Below are positions 7,962-17,135 of a DNA stretch of 41,426 nt, piece by piece. The notes under the pieces are model-generated. The model was not told the DNA's origin and did not search any database. It saw only the letters and a list, made by a program, of their open reading frames with translations. The number at the start of each line of letters is the position of its first letter. Within the stretch, counting starts at the first letter, position 1. Position numbers and translations under genes: made by a program. Source of the DNA: a virus; the IMG/VR virus record IMGVR_UViG_3300025096_002119, positions 1 through 41,426 of that record; one strand, 5' to 3'.

Positions 7962-9377
7962 ATGGATAAGAAAAAGATTTTGCTACTATCAGATGATTTA
8001 AGAATGTCGTCTGGTATTGGTACAATGTCAAAGGAGTTTGTTTTAGGAACGTGTCATCATTATGATTGGGTACAAGTTGGTGGTGCTATAAAACATCCTG
8101 AACAAGGTAAAGTTGTAAATATGGATGAATCAATACAGAAAGAGACTGGTGTAAAAGATGCTAAATTAACAATATATCCAGTTGATGGTTATGGTAATAA
8201 TGAGCTACTTAGACAGATTGTGTCAATCGAAAAACCAGACGCAATTCTACACTACACGGACCCAAGATTTTGGCGTTGGTTATATGAAATGGAACACGAG
8301 ATTAGACAGGAGATGCCTATTTTTTATTATAATATTTGGGATGATTGGCCTGCACCTCATTATAATGAATGGTTTTATGAATCTTGTGATTTAATTATGA
8401 ATATATCTAAACAGACTGTCGCTATTGTGAAAGATGTTTGGAAAAAACATCCACCTGAAGATTGGCAAGTAACTTATCTACCACACGGTGTAAATTCTGA
8501 TTTCTATCCGATAACTGTATTTGATGATGAGTATGAAAAAGTACAAAATATGAGAAAACAATTAACAGATGATGATGTTGAATTTATATTTTTTTACAAC
8601 AATAGAAATATTAGAAGAAAGATGCCAGGTGATATTATACTCGCATTCAAAACATTTTGTGATACACTATCTGAAGAAGAGGCAAACAAATGTGCATTGT
8701 TAATGCACACTCAACCAAAAGATGAAAATGGTACAGATTTACCTGAAGTTGCAGCTGCATTATGTCCAGAACTTAAAGTATATTTTAGTGATAGGAAAGT
8801 TGAACCGAATCAATTAAATTGGTTATATAATATGGCAGATGTTACTATTAACATCGCATCAAACGAGGGATTCGGATTAGGTACTTGTGAATCTCTAATG
8901 GCAGGAACACCAATCATTGTTAATGTTACAGGCGGATTACAAGACCAGTGTGGATTTAAATTGAAAAAATATGCACCAGACCGTACAGGATTTACTGAAG
9001 CATTGTTAACTGCAGATGATTATTGTGAAATAAAATCGTTGCATGATGATAGGAAGTGGAAAGATAATGAAGATTTAACTTGGGGTGAATGGGTAAAACC
9101 TGTTTGGCCTTCAAATCGTGCTCTTGTGGGGTCTATACCAACACCATATATTTTCGATGATAGATGTAGATTTGATGACGTAGCTGTTGCAATGAAAGAA
9201 TGGTATGAAATGGATTCAGATGAACGTAAAGAATGTGGTATGAAGGGTAATCAATACGTTAATGATGAAAGAGTGATGATGACAGGTAAAATGATGTCTC
9301 AGAATTTTATAGACCAGATGGATAAGGGTTTCGAAATGTGGAAACCAAGAAAACGTTACAGTATTTTTAAAGCTTAG
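7962..9377 (+). CDS. GT-B glycosyltransferase (GT4-like)
   Basis: 471 residues. The N-terminal half starts KKILLLSDDLRMSSGIGTMSKEF, with the conserved G-I-G donor-side loop of retaining GT4 enzymes. The C-terminal half carries FFYNNRNIRRKMP and NEGFGLGTCESLMAGTPII (about 301-318), the E-x7-E motif that holds the nucleotide sugar. Length and domain order are normal for the family. It is the first gene of the glycan block and is followed 8 bases later by a second GT-B enzyme, so the pair may add consecutive sugars. Donor and acceptor are not predictable. It starts after AGAGG. Confidence 0.88.
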   Translation: MDKKKILLLSDDLRMSSGIGTMSKEFVLGTCHHYDWVQVGGAIKHPEQGKVVNMDESIQKETGVKDAKLTIYPVDGYGNNELLRQIVSIEKPDAILHYTDPRFWRWLYEMEHEIRQEMPIFYYNIWDDWPAPHYNEWFYESCDLIMNISKQTVAIVKDVWKKHPPEDWQVTYLPHGVNSDFYPITVFDDEYEKVQNMRKQLTDDDVEFIFFYNNRNIRRKMPGDIILAFKTFCDTLSEEEANKCALLMHTQPKDENGTDLPEVAAALCPELKVYFSDRKVEPNQLNWLYNMADVTINIASNEGFGLGTCESLMAGTPIIVNVTGGLQDQCGFKLKKYAPDRTGFTEALLTADDYCEIKSLHDDRKWKDNEDLTWGEWVKPVWPSNRALVGSIPTPYIFDDRCRFDDVAVAMKEWYEMDSDERKECGMKGNQYVNDERVMMTGKMMSQNFIDQMDKGFEMWKPRKRYSIFKA

Positions 9378-9385
9378 GAGTTATA

Positions 9386-10714
9386 ATGAGTAAACCAGTA
9401 TGTTTAGTTACTGCACCTGTTGCCACAAGAAGTGGATATGGTGCTCACAGTAGAGATATATGTAGAGCATTAATTAAATTAGATAAATATGATGTAAAAA
9501 TTTGGAATGTTCGTTGGGGAAATACATCAATGAATGCATTAGTTGGAGATGACCCAAATGACAAAATGCTTATTGATAGGCTGTTAGATGAACCAAAACT
9601 ACCAACACAACCAGAGATACATATTCATATAGTAATACCAAATGAATTTCAAACATTCGGTAAGTATAACATTGGTATTACTGCTGGATTAGAAAAAACA
9701 GCATGTCCACACGAATGGATTGACGGTATGAATAGAATGAATATGAATATTGTACCATCAACTTTTGTTAGAGATGTAATGAAAAATGTATATTTTGATG
9801 TAGCTGATGAGAAAACTAAAGAAGTGAAAGGTAGTTTAAAAGTTGAAAATCCAATTGAAGTTTTGTTTGAAGGCGCAGATACGAACATTTATAAAAAAAC
9901 TAATAAATTTTCAAAAACGTTAACCGATGAAATGAAAAATGTTGAAGAAAATTTTAATTTTTTGTATGTAGGTCATTGGTTACAAGGTAATTTAGGTAAA
10001 GATAGAAAAGATACTGGTATGATGTTAAAAGTTTTTCTTGAAACATTTAAAGATAAGAAGAAAAAACCAGGTTTAATAATGAAAGCAAGTGGAGCAACAT
10101 TTTCAGTTTTAGATAGAGAAGATATACTTGATAGAATAAAAGTTGTTAAAGAATCAATAGGTGGTGATTTACCAAATGTATATTTAATGCACGGAGACTT
10201 TACTGATGATGAAATGAATGAGTTATATAATCATCCTAAAGTAAAAGCTCACATTAATTTGACACACGGAGAGGGTTTTGGTAGACCTTTACTTGAAGCT
10301 TCAATATCACAAAAACCAGTTATAGCTTCTAATTGGAGTGGACATTTAGATTTTTTAAGTAAAGAGAACGCTGTTTTAGTAGGTGGTGGTTTACAGGATG
10401 TACCGAAAGAATCGTTTCCAGATAATATGTATGTAGAAGGTTCTAAATGGTTTACTGTAAATTATCAAGAAGCTTCTGCAAAAATGAAAGATGTATATAC
10501 TAGGTATAAAAAATATACTCTTAATGCAAAGAAACTTGGTATAGTAAATAAGTCTAAGTTTTCACTAAATGCTATGACACGAGACTTAGGTAAGATATTA
10601 GACAAATATGTACCTGAATTTCCAAAAGAAGTTAAACTTGAATTACCTAAACTAAAGAAAGTAGATTCAACTGAACAACCAAAAATAAAGTTACCGAAGT
10701 TAAAGAAAGTCTAA
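9386..10714 (+). CDS. GT-B glycosyltransferase (GT4-like) with basic C-terminal repeat
   Basis: 442 residues. Opening VTAPVATRSGYGAHSRDI provides the GT4 N-domain loop; LYVGHWLQGNLGKDRKDT starts the C-domain; HGEGFGRPLLEASISQKPVIA (about 293-313) is the E-x7-E donor-binding motif. The C-terminus is unusual: LPKLKKV appears twice (near 421 and as the last seven residues), separated by DSTEQPKIK, forming a basic tail that could bind membrane, DNA or a partner protein. RBS TAGGAG. Different from the preceding GT-B gene in sequence, so not a recent duplicate. Confidence 0.88.
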   Translation: MSKPVCLVTAPVATRSGYGAHSRDICRALIKLDKYDVKIWNVRWGNTSMNALVGDDPNDKMLIDRLLDEPKLPTQPEIHIHIVIPNEFQTFGKYNIGITAGLEKTACPHEWIDGMNRMNMNIVPSTFVRDVMKNVYFDVADEKTKEVKGSLKVENPIEVLFEGADTNIYKKTNKFSKTLTDEMKNVEENFNFLYVGHWLQGNLGKDRKDTGMMLKVFLETFKDKKKKPGLIMKASGATFSVLDREDILDRIKVVKESIGGDLPNVYLMHGDFTDDEMNELYNHPKVKAHINLTHGEGFGRPLLEASISQKPVIASNWSGHLDFLSKENAVLVGGGLQDVPKESFPDNMYVEGSKWFTVNYQEASAKMKDVYTRYKKYTLNAKKLGIVNKSKFSLNAMTRDLGKILDKYVPEFPKEVKLELPKLKKVDSTEQPKIKLPKLKKV

Positions 10715-10717
10715 GTT

Positions 10718-10930
10718 ATGTATAAAAAATTGTTAAAACTTTTAGATAGAAATCATAATAAAAAGTTAGATTGGCATGAAGTACTACTTCCAACACCAGA
10801 TATAAATAAAAATAAAAGAATTGATTGGTGGGAAGCAGTAATAGGTATTATGTTTATGATAACATTTTACGGACTTTTAATAAGTGGTGCTCTTCTCTTC
10901 AATTATTTAACAAATAAATACGGATTTTAA
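10718..10930 (+). CDS. EF-hand-like, single-pass membrane microprotein
   Basis: 70 residues. Two loops fit the EF-hand/dockerin calcium pattern: D10-x-N12-x-N14-x3-D18-x2-E21 (DRNHNKKLDWHE) and D28-x-N30-x-N32-x3-D36-x2-E39 (DINKNKRIDWWE). The usual glycine at loop position 6 is lysine in both. A membrane helix follows at about 40-63, then a short tail NKYGF. It would present two metal-binding loops on one side of the inner membrane. A related gene with one loop is at 32847. Calcium binding is inferred from spacing only; function unknown. Confidence 0.75.
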   Translation: MYKKLLKLLDRNHNKKLDWHEVLLPTPDINKNKRIDWWEAVIGIMFMITFYGLLISGALLFNYLTNKYGF

Positions 10931-10932
10931 AA

Positions 10933-11373
10933 ATGGAAAAAGTAATAGATTGTCCTGTATGTTATGATACAGATAGATGTTTTGAAGATATACAAGAAGA
11001 GTATAGTTCTTATTTATGTTTTAATTGTGGTTATATGAGTGATTCTCGTTATGAAGTAGGAAGTTTAAAACTTACTGATAACCTTAAAAATTCACCTAAA
11101 TTAATACAGGATAGAAAATACATAGATAAACAACGTAATATTGTTTGGTTTTTGGCTGTAATAAATATGGGTGAATTAGGTATGGTTTTTCCTGAAGGTA
11201 ATGAAAAAGGATATGAATGGAAATATGCAAAAGTTGTTGAAATACCCGAAGCTGAACGTGAGAAGTTTAATAATTATGATAGAAGACTTGACGTAGAAAA
11301 CGCAAAAACATTTGGAATGCATGATTTTTTAGATGCATGTAAAGAAATGGGAATAACAAAGGATATAGCATAA
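10933..11373 (+). CDS. Zinc-binding hypothetical protein
   Basis: 146 residues. Cysteines C7/C10 (CPVC), C16, and C29/C32 (CFNC) make a zinc-ribbon-like N-terminal domain. The remainder is a soluble alpha/beta stretch with VWFLAVINMGELGMVFPEG and a helical end. No family named with confidence, though similar zinc-headed proteins are found in T4-like phages. It begins 2 bases after the EF-hand microprotein and is followed by another non-sugar gene, so this small group interrupts the glycosyltransferases. Confidence 0.6.
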   Translation: MEKVIDCPVCYDTDRCFEDIQEEYSSYLCFNCGYMSDSRYEVGSLKLTDNLKNSPKLIQDRKYIDKQRNIVWFLAVINMGELGMVFPEGNEKGYEWKYAKVVEIPEAEREKFNNYDRRLDVENAKTFGMHDFLDACKEMGITKDIA

Positions 11374-11374
11374 G

Positions 11375-11839
11375 ATGCCTAAACAAGTATACACTTGGGG
11401 AAAAGTAACAGCTGGAGATATTATATCTTTTAGATATAAAGGAAAAAAACCAACCGGTACCCTAACTACTTTACTTGTATTAAATCCGAGAATGCCATAT
11501 AAAAGAAAAGATGATACTAAAACTTTTCATTTGATTGGATTGAAATTAGAAGACAGAGGTACTATTCCAACGATTAAGAGTAAACCACTACTTGTTCAGC
11601 TATTAGAAAGAGTCGGTGAAATACAAGTAGTTGATGATGAACAAGGTATTTTTAGGGTAGAGATAACAGGAGTAGGTCCACGTGGAGTTACCCAAGCTAC
11701 GTATAATAAAATAAAAAAATATATAGGAAAACACGCAGTATACAGGACATATGATTATATGAAAGCTAAAAAGTCAGCTGTTTTCTTAGAACCAATAACT
11801 TTACCAAAACCATTAGTAGAGGTTTTAATTGAAAATTAG
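11375..11839 (+). CDS. Hypothetical beta-rich protein
   Basis: 154 residues, basic, no signal peptide or membrane helix. The N-terminal half has repeated short strands (GDIISFRYKGKK, GTLTTLLVLNPR, FHLIGLKLED), suggesting a small barrel. The C-terminal half contains TQATYNKIKKYIGKHAVYRTYDYMK, a basic helix. Not recognised. It overlaps the next glycosyltransferase by 11 bases, so it is co-translated with the glycan genes although it has no sugar-enzyme motif. Confidence 0.55.
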   Translation: MPKQVYTWGKVTAGDIISFRYKGKKPTGTLTTLLVLNPRMPYKRKDDTKTFHLIGLKLEDRGTIPTIKSKPLLVQLLERVGEIQVVDDEQGIFRVEITGVGPRGVTQATYNKIKKYIGKHAVYRTYDYMKAKKSAVFLEPITLPKPLVEVLIEN

Positions 11840-12461
11840 TTATGGTATCACAGTTCACAATGAGGCTGATGAATTAAATAAGTTATTAGAAATTCTCATT
11901 CATAAAACAGACAAAGAAGATGAGATAGTTATATGCGATGATTATTCAGATGAGAAAACTCAAGAAGTTATAACAAGTTGGTGTCAACAATATGGACACG
12001 AAGATATGAAAGTCATAAAAGTTTATCAGAGAAAACTTGAAGGTGATTTTGCAGCACAAAAGAATTCAGTAATAGAACATTGTAGTGGAGATTATATATT
12101 TCATTTAGATGCTGATGAATACCCACACGAAATTTTATTAGAACAAATAAAACAGATTTTAGAAATAAATGAAGTAGATTTAGTTTGGATACCACGAGTA
12201 AATACAGTTGAAGGACTTACTGATGAATGGGTAAATAAGTGGAGATGGAAAGTTACAGAAAATGGTTGGGTAAATTATCCTGATTATCAGGCTCGTGTAT
12301 TTCGTAACGATGAAAATATAAAATGGGAAAGAAAAGTACACGAGTACATTGTAGGTTGTAAAACATATGCACATTTACCACCTCACGAAGAACTATCTTT
12401 GTATCACCCTAAGACAATCGATAAACAAATACAACAAAATGAATTTTACAGTACACTATGA
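11829..12461 (+). CDS. GT2-family glycosyltransferase (GT-A fold)
   Basis: 210 residues, TTG start supported by AGAGG about 7-10 bases upstream and by the family-typical N-terminus MKISYGITVHNEADEL. Nucleotide-binding residues ICDDYSDEKT (36-45) and the metal-binding D94-A-D96 in FHLDADEYP are present. Later VRFRND-like segment ARVFRNDENIKWERKVHEYI resembles WaaE-type LPS transferases. Short but complete for the catalytic domain. Overlaps the next gene by ATGA. Sugar specificity not predictable. Confidence 0.85.
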   Translation: MKISYGITVHNEADELNKLLEILIHKTDKEDEIVICDDYSDEKTQEVITSWCQQYGHEDMKVIKVYQRKLEGDFAAQKNSVIEHCSGDYIFHLDADEYPHEILLEQIKQILEINEVDLVWIPRVNTVEGLTDEWVNKWRWKVTENGWVNYPDYQARVFRNDENIKWERKVHEYIVGCKTYAHLPPHEELSLYHPKTIDKQIQQNEFYSTL

Positions 12462-13183
12462 AAAATGTATTAATATATAATATAGTTGATGATAAAAAGA
12501 GGTACGATAATGAACTTCTATTTAATTATTTCAGAGCACAAGTTGATAATAGTTTAAGATTTGGTTGGAAAAAAGAAGATATTATTATCGGTACTAATTT
12601 TGAATTTGAACATAACGGTGTAAAAAATATAGAACTTAAAAATGTATGTACAATAAATATATTTAATAATAAGTGGTATGGTATTTTAGAATTAATGGAT
12701 GGTGGTTATTTAGAAGATGATTTTTGGTTTCACGACCAAGATTCTTGGCAAGTAAATGAAGTTAATTTTCCTGAGTATGAAGGTGAAATTGGTGGGTGTA
12801 CATATGTGTATACACCAGAATGGAATACCTGTTCGATGTTTTTAAAACAATCATCAAAGTATGTTGTTAAGTACGTAGTTGATTTTATGGAACTTAATAA
12901 AGAAGCTAATTTTTATAGTGATGAAAATTATATATCAATTTTAAGACAAAATAGTGATATAAAAAATTTATTAACGACACTTAATAATAAATATAATGTT
13001 GGATTAACACATATGGAACAACGATATGAGGCTGCTAATAAACCAGTATGTTCGTTAGGATTTCAACCACACGTTCAAAATTCGTGGGATGTTTTTATTG
13101 AAGGTAGAAATCAATTAAATATTAAGTTAGTAGATAATGAAATGATAGAATTATTTAAACAATATAATTTAGTACCGGAGTAG
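12458..13183 (+). CDS. Putative GT-A-like glycosyltransferase
   Basis: 241 residues. N-terminus MKNVLIYNIVDD and the segment DDFWFHDQDSWQV (88-99) with D93-Q-D95 resemble the start strand and DxD motif of a GT-A enzyme; the distal HDQD could bind metal. No close family recognised. It sits in an ATGA overlap between a GT2 enzyme and another probable sugar-transfer gene, which supports but does not prove a glycosyltransferase role. Confidence 0.5.
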   Translation: MKNVLIYNIVDDKKRYDNELLFNYFRAQVDNSLRFGWKKEDIIIGTNFEFEHNGVKNIELKNVCTINIFNNKWYGILELMDGGYLEDDFWFHDQDSWQVNEVNFPEYEGEIGGCTYVYTPEWNTCSMFLKQSSKYVVKYVVDFMELNKEANFYSDENYISILRQNSDIKNLLTTLNNKYNVGLTHMEQRYEAANKPVCSLGFQPHVQNSWDVFIEGRNQLNIKLVDNEMIELFKQYNLVPE

Positions 13184-13185
13184 TA

Positions 13186-14190
13186 ATGGAAAACGTTGTA
13201 ATATTTGGACCTTGGTGTGGTGAGTTTAGTTATGAATTAAGTTGGTGGAATCCAGGTATAAGAAAACTTAGAAACGAAGATTTTAAAGATTACAGAGCAG
13301 TTCATATTGGATATAAAGGTAGACGAGCTATGTATAAAGATTTCATAGATGACTATGTATCATACCCAAAAGAAATTGAAGATACATTAGGTTACCCAGC
13401 AGCTGGTGGTCAACATATAATCGATGTTGGTGAAGTTATACCTGAAAATCTAAAAGAATTTATGTATAAAGTAGCGGGTGAGTATCAAGATAAAGGACAC
13501 GAAGTTACATTATATCAAACTGACCCACACGCATATAATGATGGTAAACATATTTATGATGAGGAACCGTTCGGTGATTATGTCAATTATGAAGTTAATT
13601 CAGAAATGTACGATGAAATTAAAAAAGAAGTAGAAGAATACTTTTCAGATGGTAGAGATACAATAGCGTTGATGGCTAGAATTAGAGATAGAAATCGAGG
13701 TGAAAATACAGGTGGTTGTTATTTAAACTGGAATCCTGATAGTTGGGAAATATTTTTAGATAGAGTAATAAATGAATTAGATACGAATATAGTTGTTATA
13801 AACCTTTCAACAAGTGGAGCAGCGGGTGGTGCTATGAGTTTTGAAGATACTAAGTTATATGAAGATAATAAAGAACGTATAATGACTATTAATTTTGATG
13901 ATGATGAAGATTCATTAGATAGACAATTAGCTTTATTGAAAGCAACGAAGTGTAGTATTTACGGAGCAAGTGGTTCAGCAGTATTACCATTCTTTGTAAA
14001 GACACCAACGTTTACACAACAAACAGTAGAAGAAGGGTTTAGATTAAGATATAAGTGGGAAAGAGATTTGACAGATAATTTAAAAAATGTAAAAGTATTT
14101 GATAAGTATCGTAGTGGAGAAGATGTATATAATTCTTCACCAGATGAATTGTTTGATGAGTTTAAAGAGTTTTATAGGAGTTTAGTATGA
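13186..14190 (+). CDS. Hypothetical protein, possibly GT-B-like
   Basis: 334 residues. Starts VVIFGPWCGEFSYELSWWNP. The C-terminal half, with LALLKATKCSIYGASGSAVLPFFV then KTPTFTQQ, resembles the donor domain of heptosyl/fucosyltransferase-type GT-B proteins, where a Gly/Ser-rich loop follows a strand. A Rossmann-like ALMARIRDRNRG stretch precedes it. No certain catalytic motif. RBS GGAG; 2-base gap to the previous gene and ATGA overlap with the next. The assignment rests mainly on context. Confidence 0.45.
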   Translation: MENVVIFGPWCGEFSYELSWWNPGIRKLRNEDFKDYRAVHIGYKGRRAMYKDFIDDYVSYPKEIEDTLGYPAAGGQHIIDVGEVIPENLKEFMYKVAGEYQDKGHEVTLYQTDPHAYNDGKHIYDEEPFGDYVNYEVNSEMYDEIKKEVEEYFSDGRDTIALMARIRDRNRGENTGGCYLNWNPDSWEIFLDRVINELDTNIVVINLSTSGAAGGAMSFEDTKLYEDNKERIMTINFDDDEDSLDRQLALLKATKCSIYGASGSAVLPFFVKTPTFTQQTVEEGFRLRYKWERDLTDNLKNVKVFDKYRSGEDVYNSSPDELFDEFKEFYRSLV

Positions 14191-14408
14191 TAGGTCTTAA
14201 ATCAAGTGTAGCACAAAAAGGTAGATATGTTACTCAGATAGTACATTTTGTAGGTGGACATTGTAAAACAATACACGGAATAGATACAGAAACTATTGAA
14301 CAAGGTCAGTTCACAAAGTTTCATACTAAAGATAATGTTATGGTATTGATTCACGACCCTAATGTTTTAATGATTGAAGTTTTTGAGGAAGATGATAATG
14401 GAAATTAG
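14187..14408 (+). CDS. Small hypothetical protein
   Basis: 73 residues, beta-rich, soluble: VTQIVHFVGGHCKTIHGIDTE followed by an acidic tail FEEDDNGN. No family recognised. ATGA overlap with the preceding gene and an 11-base overlap with the aminotransferase start at 14398. Possibly a small regulatory or accessory protein. Confidence 0.55.
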   Translation: MIGLKSSVAQKGRYVTQIVHFVGGHCKTIHGIDTETIEQGQFTKFHTKDNVMVLIHDPNVLMIEVFEEDDNGN

Positions 14409-15504
14409 AGAAAATATGTTACCGGTTTTAGGTCCTAAAGGTGGAGAAGAAGAAGTTCAAGCACTTAGAGAAGTAATCGAAAGTGGTTGGTGGGGAAAAG
14501 GTCCTAAAGTTGCAGAGTTTGAAGAAAAGTTTGCTGAGATGGTTGGACATAAATATGCAGTAGCTGTTACAAGTAACTCACACGGTCAAGATTTAGTAAT
14601 GAAGGCTATGGGGTTTAACGGTATTGATGTAATTAATCCAGCTATATCTTTTATAGCTACAGCAATGGTACCTCTTTGGAATAATTGTACATCTAACATA
14701 GTTGATGTAAGAAAAGATACTTTATGTATTGACCCTGATGATGTTGAACGATATAAGAAACCGAATAGTGAAGTATTAATTTCAGTTGATGAGGCCGGTG
14801 TTAGTGCTGATTACAAGATGTTAAGAAAAGTATTTGGTGGATTTATATTACAAGATACAGCTCATAGTTGTTGGACACCAGGTGCAGGGCTTGACGGTGA
14901 TGTGGCTGTTTGGTCATTTCAAGCAGTTAAGACAATGCCAGCAGGTGATGGTGGTATGATTACTACAAATGATAAACAGTTAGCTGATAAATGTAGAGAG
15001 ATGACTTGGTTTGGTGTATCTTCTACTTGGAGTAGAGCTCAAGGTAGAAGTGGTAAACCTGGATATGCTTGGGATTATGAAGTTGATTTACTTGGATACA
15101 AATATTATATGATTGATATAATAGCTGCAATATGTTTAGAACAAATGAAAAAGTTACCAGAACATTTAGAATTTAGACGACACGTACAATCAAGATATAA
15201 TTCAGAATTAAATTCAATCATTGAAAGACCACCTCATTCAGAAACAGTTCAATATTATGTAAGTAGAGTACCGAGTGAACATAGAGATTCTATGATTGAA
15301 TATCTTACTGATAAAAAAATCCACACCTCAGTACATTTTAAACCTTTGTATTTATATGATGTTTTAAAACAAGATAGAGAATATCCAGTAGCAGATACAG
15401 AGTGGAAAAAGTTTTTGACACTACCTTGTCATAATAGAATGACAGAAGAAGATATTGATTATGTAATTTATTGGGTGAACAAATACTTTGAAGACAATAT
15501 ATAA
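14398..15504 (+). CDS. DegT/DnrJ/EryC1/StrS sugar aminotransferase
   Basis: 368 residues. PLP-dependent transfer of an amino group to a keto-sugar nucleotide. The PLP lysine is K178 in SFQAVKTMPAGDGGMITT; D153 in LQDTAHS should hold the pyridine nitrogen; the opening GPKGGEEEVQALREVIESGWWGKGP is family-typical. Start at 14398 chosen: GAGG lies 9 bases upstream and the sequence fits the family; an upstream TTG at 14374 would add eight unlikely residues. A second, divergent member is at 26929, so two different amino sugars, or one pathway with two steps, are possible. Confidence 0.92.
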   Translation: MEIRENMLPVLGPKGGEEEVQALREVIESGWWGKGPKVAEFEEKFAEMVGHKYAVAVTSNSHGQDLVMKAMGFNGIDVINPAISFIATAMVPLWNNCTSNIVDVRKDTLCIDPDDVERYKKPNSEVLISVDEAGVSADYKMLRKVFGGFILQDTAHSCWTPGAGLDGDVAVWSFQAVKTMPAGDGGMITTNDKQLADKCREMTWFGVSSTWSRAQGRSGKPGYAWDYEVDLLGYKYYMIDIIAAICLEQMKKLPEHLEFRRHVQSRYNSELNSIIERPPHSETVQYYVSRVPSEHRDSMIEYLTDKKIHTSVHFKPLYLYDVLKQDREYPVADTEWKKFLTLPCHNRMTEEDIDYVIYWVNKYFEDNI

Positions 15505-16333
15505 TATAGAAAATACTATCAATCTCGATACTAATCCTTGCTTCAATAGTGAAGATACATATCCAGATTTTCAAGAGGATTTGATTAAATTCAAAACTCA
15601 TTTGAAACAACTGGTGCATGATGGTTCTTCAAAAACATTTTATAAGTTTGGTGACGGAGATTATTATTTTTTAACAAAACAAGCAGTAGGTAGTGCTACA
15701 CCTGGTAATAGAGCATTAAGTTTATCTTATGAAGATATAAATCATCAAGAATTTATAGAAGGTGCTAAACTTAATGATTATTATACGTGTGAAATATATC
15801 CAGAAAATAGAAAAATGTTTGATGATGTTATTAGTAAATCTATTGATTATCCAGCTGAATATGGATATGGTCTTGTTTCAAATAAATGGTTCTTTAAAGA
15901 ATTTTCAGGTAAGATTGGTTTAATCGGTGCAAGTGAAAAATTATATCTTATTGAAGAACTTATGAAGTATGACGAGTATAAAGAATATCTCGGTTTAGAT
16001 TATTTTGTTGATTATATTCATTATCCACAAAAATATGCTTGTGATGATATAGATTTAGTTGAAGAATTTGTAGGTAATCAGTTGAAAGAAGCTCAGTCAG
16101 ATATATTTCTTTTAGGCATAGGTCATTCTAAAAGTGGTATATTACATAAGTTAAAGAAATATAAGGATGCTGTATTTGTAGATGTAGGGGCTGGTATAGA
16201 TAATATAGCAGGTTGTATAAATATACGTAGACCTTATGCTGGTGATTGGACAAACTATAGAATCAAAGACTATGATTATTCACAAATAGATTATCTACGA
16301 TATGGTGGTGAAGGTAAAGAAATAATATTATGA
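15488..16333 (+). CDS. Putative GT-D-fold glycosyltransferase (DUF1792-like)
   Basis: 281 residues from a TTG that overlaps the aminotransferase by 17 bases; no other start exists nearby. FYKFGDGDYYFLT (51-63) matches the R/K-x-GDGE-like signature of GT-D/DUF1792 enzymes, and the end IFLLGIGHSKSGILHKL then VFVDVGAGID matches the C-terminal glycine-rich strand-loop with an aspartate. The motif carries GDGD rather than GDGE. Likely adds a sugar to a glycan or glycoprotein; donor unknown. Confidence 0.65.
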   Translation: MKTIYNIENTINLDTNPCFNSEDTYPDFQEDLIKFKTHLKQLVHDGSSKTFYKFGDGDYYFLTKQAVGSATPGNRALSLSYEDINHQEFIEGAKLNDYYTCEIYPENRKMFDDVISKSIDYPAEYGYGLVSNKWFFKEFSGKIGLIGASEKLYLIEELMKYDEYKEYLGLDYFVDYIHYPQKYACDDIDLVEEFVGNQLKEAQSDIFLLGIGHSKSGILHKLKKYKDAVFVDVGAGIDNIAGCINIRRPYAGDWTNYRIKDYDYSQIDYLRYGGEGKEIIL

Positions 16334-17034
16334 AAATTTATATATCAACTTCGAACAAATATATTCATTTAATGGAAACTTTTCAGTATTTATTTAACAA
16401 ATTTTGGAGTGATACACAAAGAGTAACAATACTAGGATATGAAGAACCAAAATTTAAATTGTATAAAAATTTTGATTTTATATCCTTAGGTGAACAAACA
16501 GGAATACAAGATTGGTGTTCTGATTTAAGAAATTTTTTAGATACAATAGATGATGAATATTTTATTCACGCAGTGGATGACCAATTTATTATAAGACCCG
16601 TGAACCAAGAAATGGTAATGTATCTATATAATTTGATGGGAGATGATGTAGGTAGGATTGCTCTTGAAACTGCAGCAAGAACTAAACCACATAAAGTATT
16701 ACATACTGAAGGAGAGACACAAGTTATTGAATTAGACCAGGAAGCTAATTATAGGTTATCAGTTGTACATTCGATTTGGAATAGAAAATATATGATGAAC
16801 TATTTAGAAGATAATATGAATCCTTGGGAATTTGAATTACAGGCAAGTGAAAAAGCTAAAAATGATGGATATAAAATATTAGGAACTGAAAAAAATCACC
16901 CTATTTATTGTAGTCATACAGTAAGAAGAGGTGATTTTGAAAATTTAGATTTTACAATATATGACGGTTATGATATAACAATCGATGATGAAACTTTAAA
17001 TGAATTAAAAGTATTGGAATTAATTAAATGTTAA
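16330..17034 (+). CDS. Putative GT-A-like glycosyltransferase
   Basis: 234 residues. Opens MKIYISTSNKYIHLMETFQYLF and has EYFIHAVDDQFIIRPV (76-91) with D83-D84 where GT-A enzymes carry their metal-binding aspartates. The C-terminal HTVRRGDFENLDF may close the active site. Similar phage proteins occur in capsule-like clusters. ATGA overlap with the previous gene; its last codons overlap the start of a lysine-rich microprotein. Confidence 0.6.
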   Translation: MKIYISTSNKYIHLMETFQYLFNKFWSDTQRVTILGYEEPKFKLYKNFDFISLGEQTGIQDWCSDLRNFLDTIDDEYFIHAVDDQFIIRPVNQEMVMYLYNLMGDDVGRIALETAARTKPHKVLHTEGETQVIELDQEANYRLSVVHSIWNRKYMMNYLEDNMNPWEFELQASEKAKNDGYKILGTEKNHPIYCSHTVRRGDFENLDFTIYDGYDITIDDETLNELKVLELIKC

Positions 17035-17135
17035 AAAATTGGGTATATTATATGCGAGAGGGTATAAAATCTATGTTTAAAAGTAAAAAACAAAAAAAAC
17101 TTGAAGCAAAGATGAAAAAAAAAGGTAAAAAGTGA
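17028..17135 (+). CDS. Lysine-rich 35-residue microprotein
   Basis: ATG at 17028 overlaps the preceding stop by 7 bases and the TGA stop overlaps the next GTG start as GTGA, so it bridges two coupled genes exactly. The product has an aromatic head (MLKNWVYYMREG) and a strongly basic tail of about 15 lysines. No membrane helix. The perfect overlaps at both ends argue that it is translated. It could bind nucleic acid or acidic glycan, or serve mainly to couple translation. Confidence 0.55.
   Translation: MLKNWVYYMREGIKSMFKSKKQKKLEAKMKKKGKK

Noticed and set aside
8182-8394. Plus-strand 70-residue frame inside the first GT-B gene
   Set aside because: Alternative frame within a gene with strong family motifs; no ribosome site or family signal.
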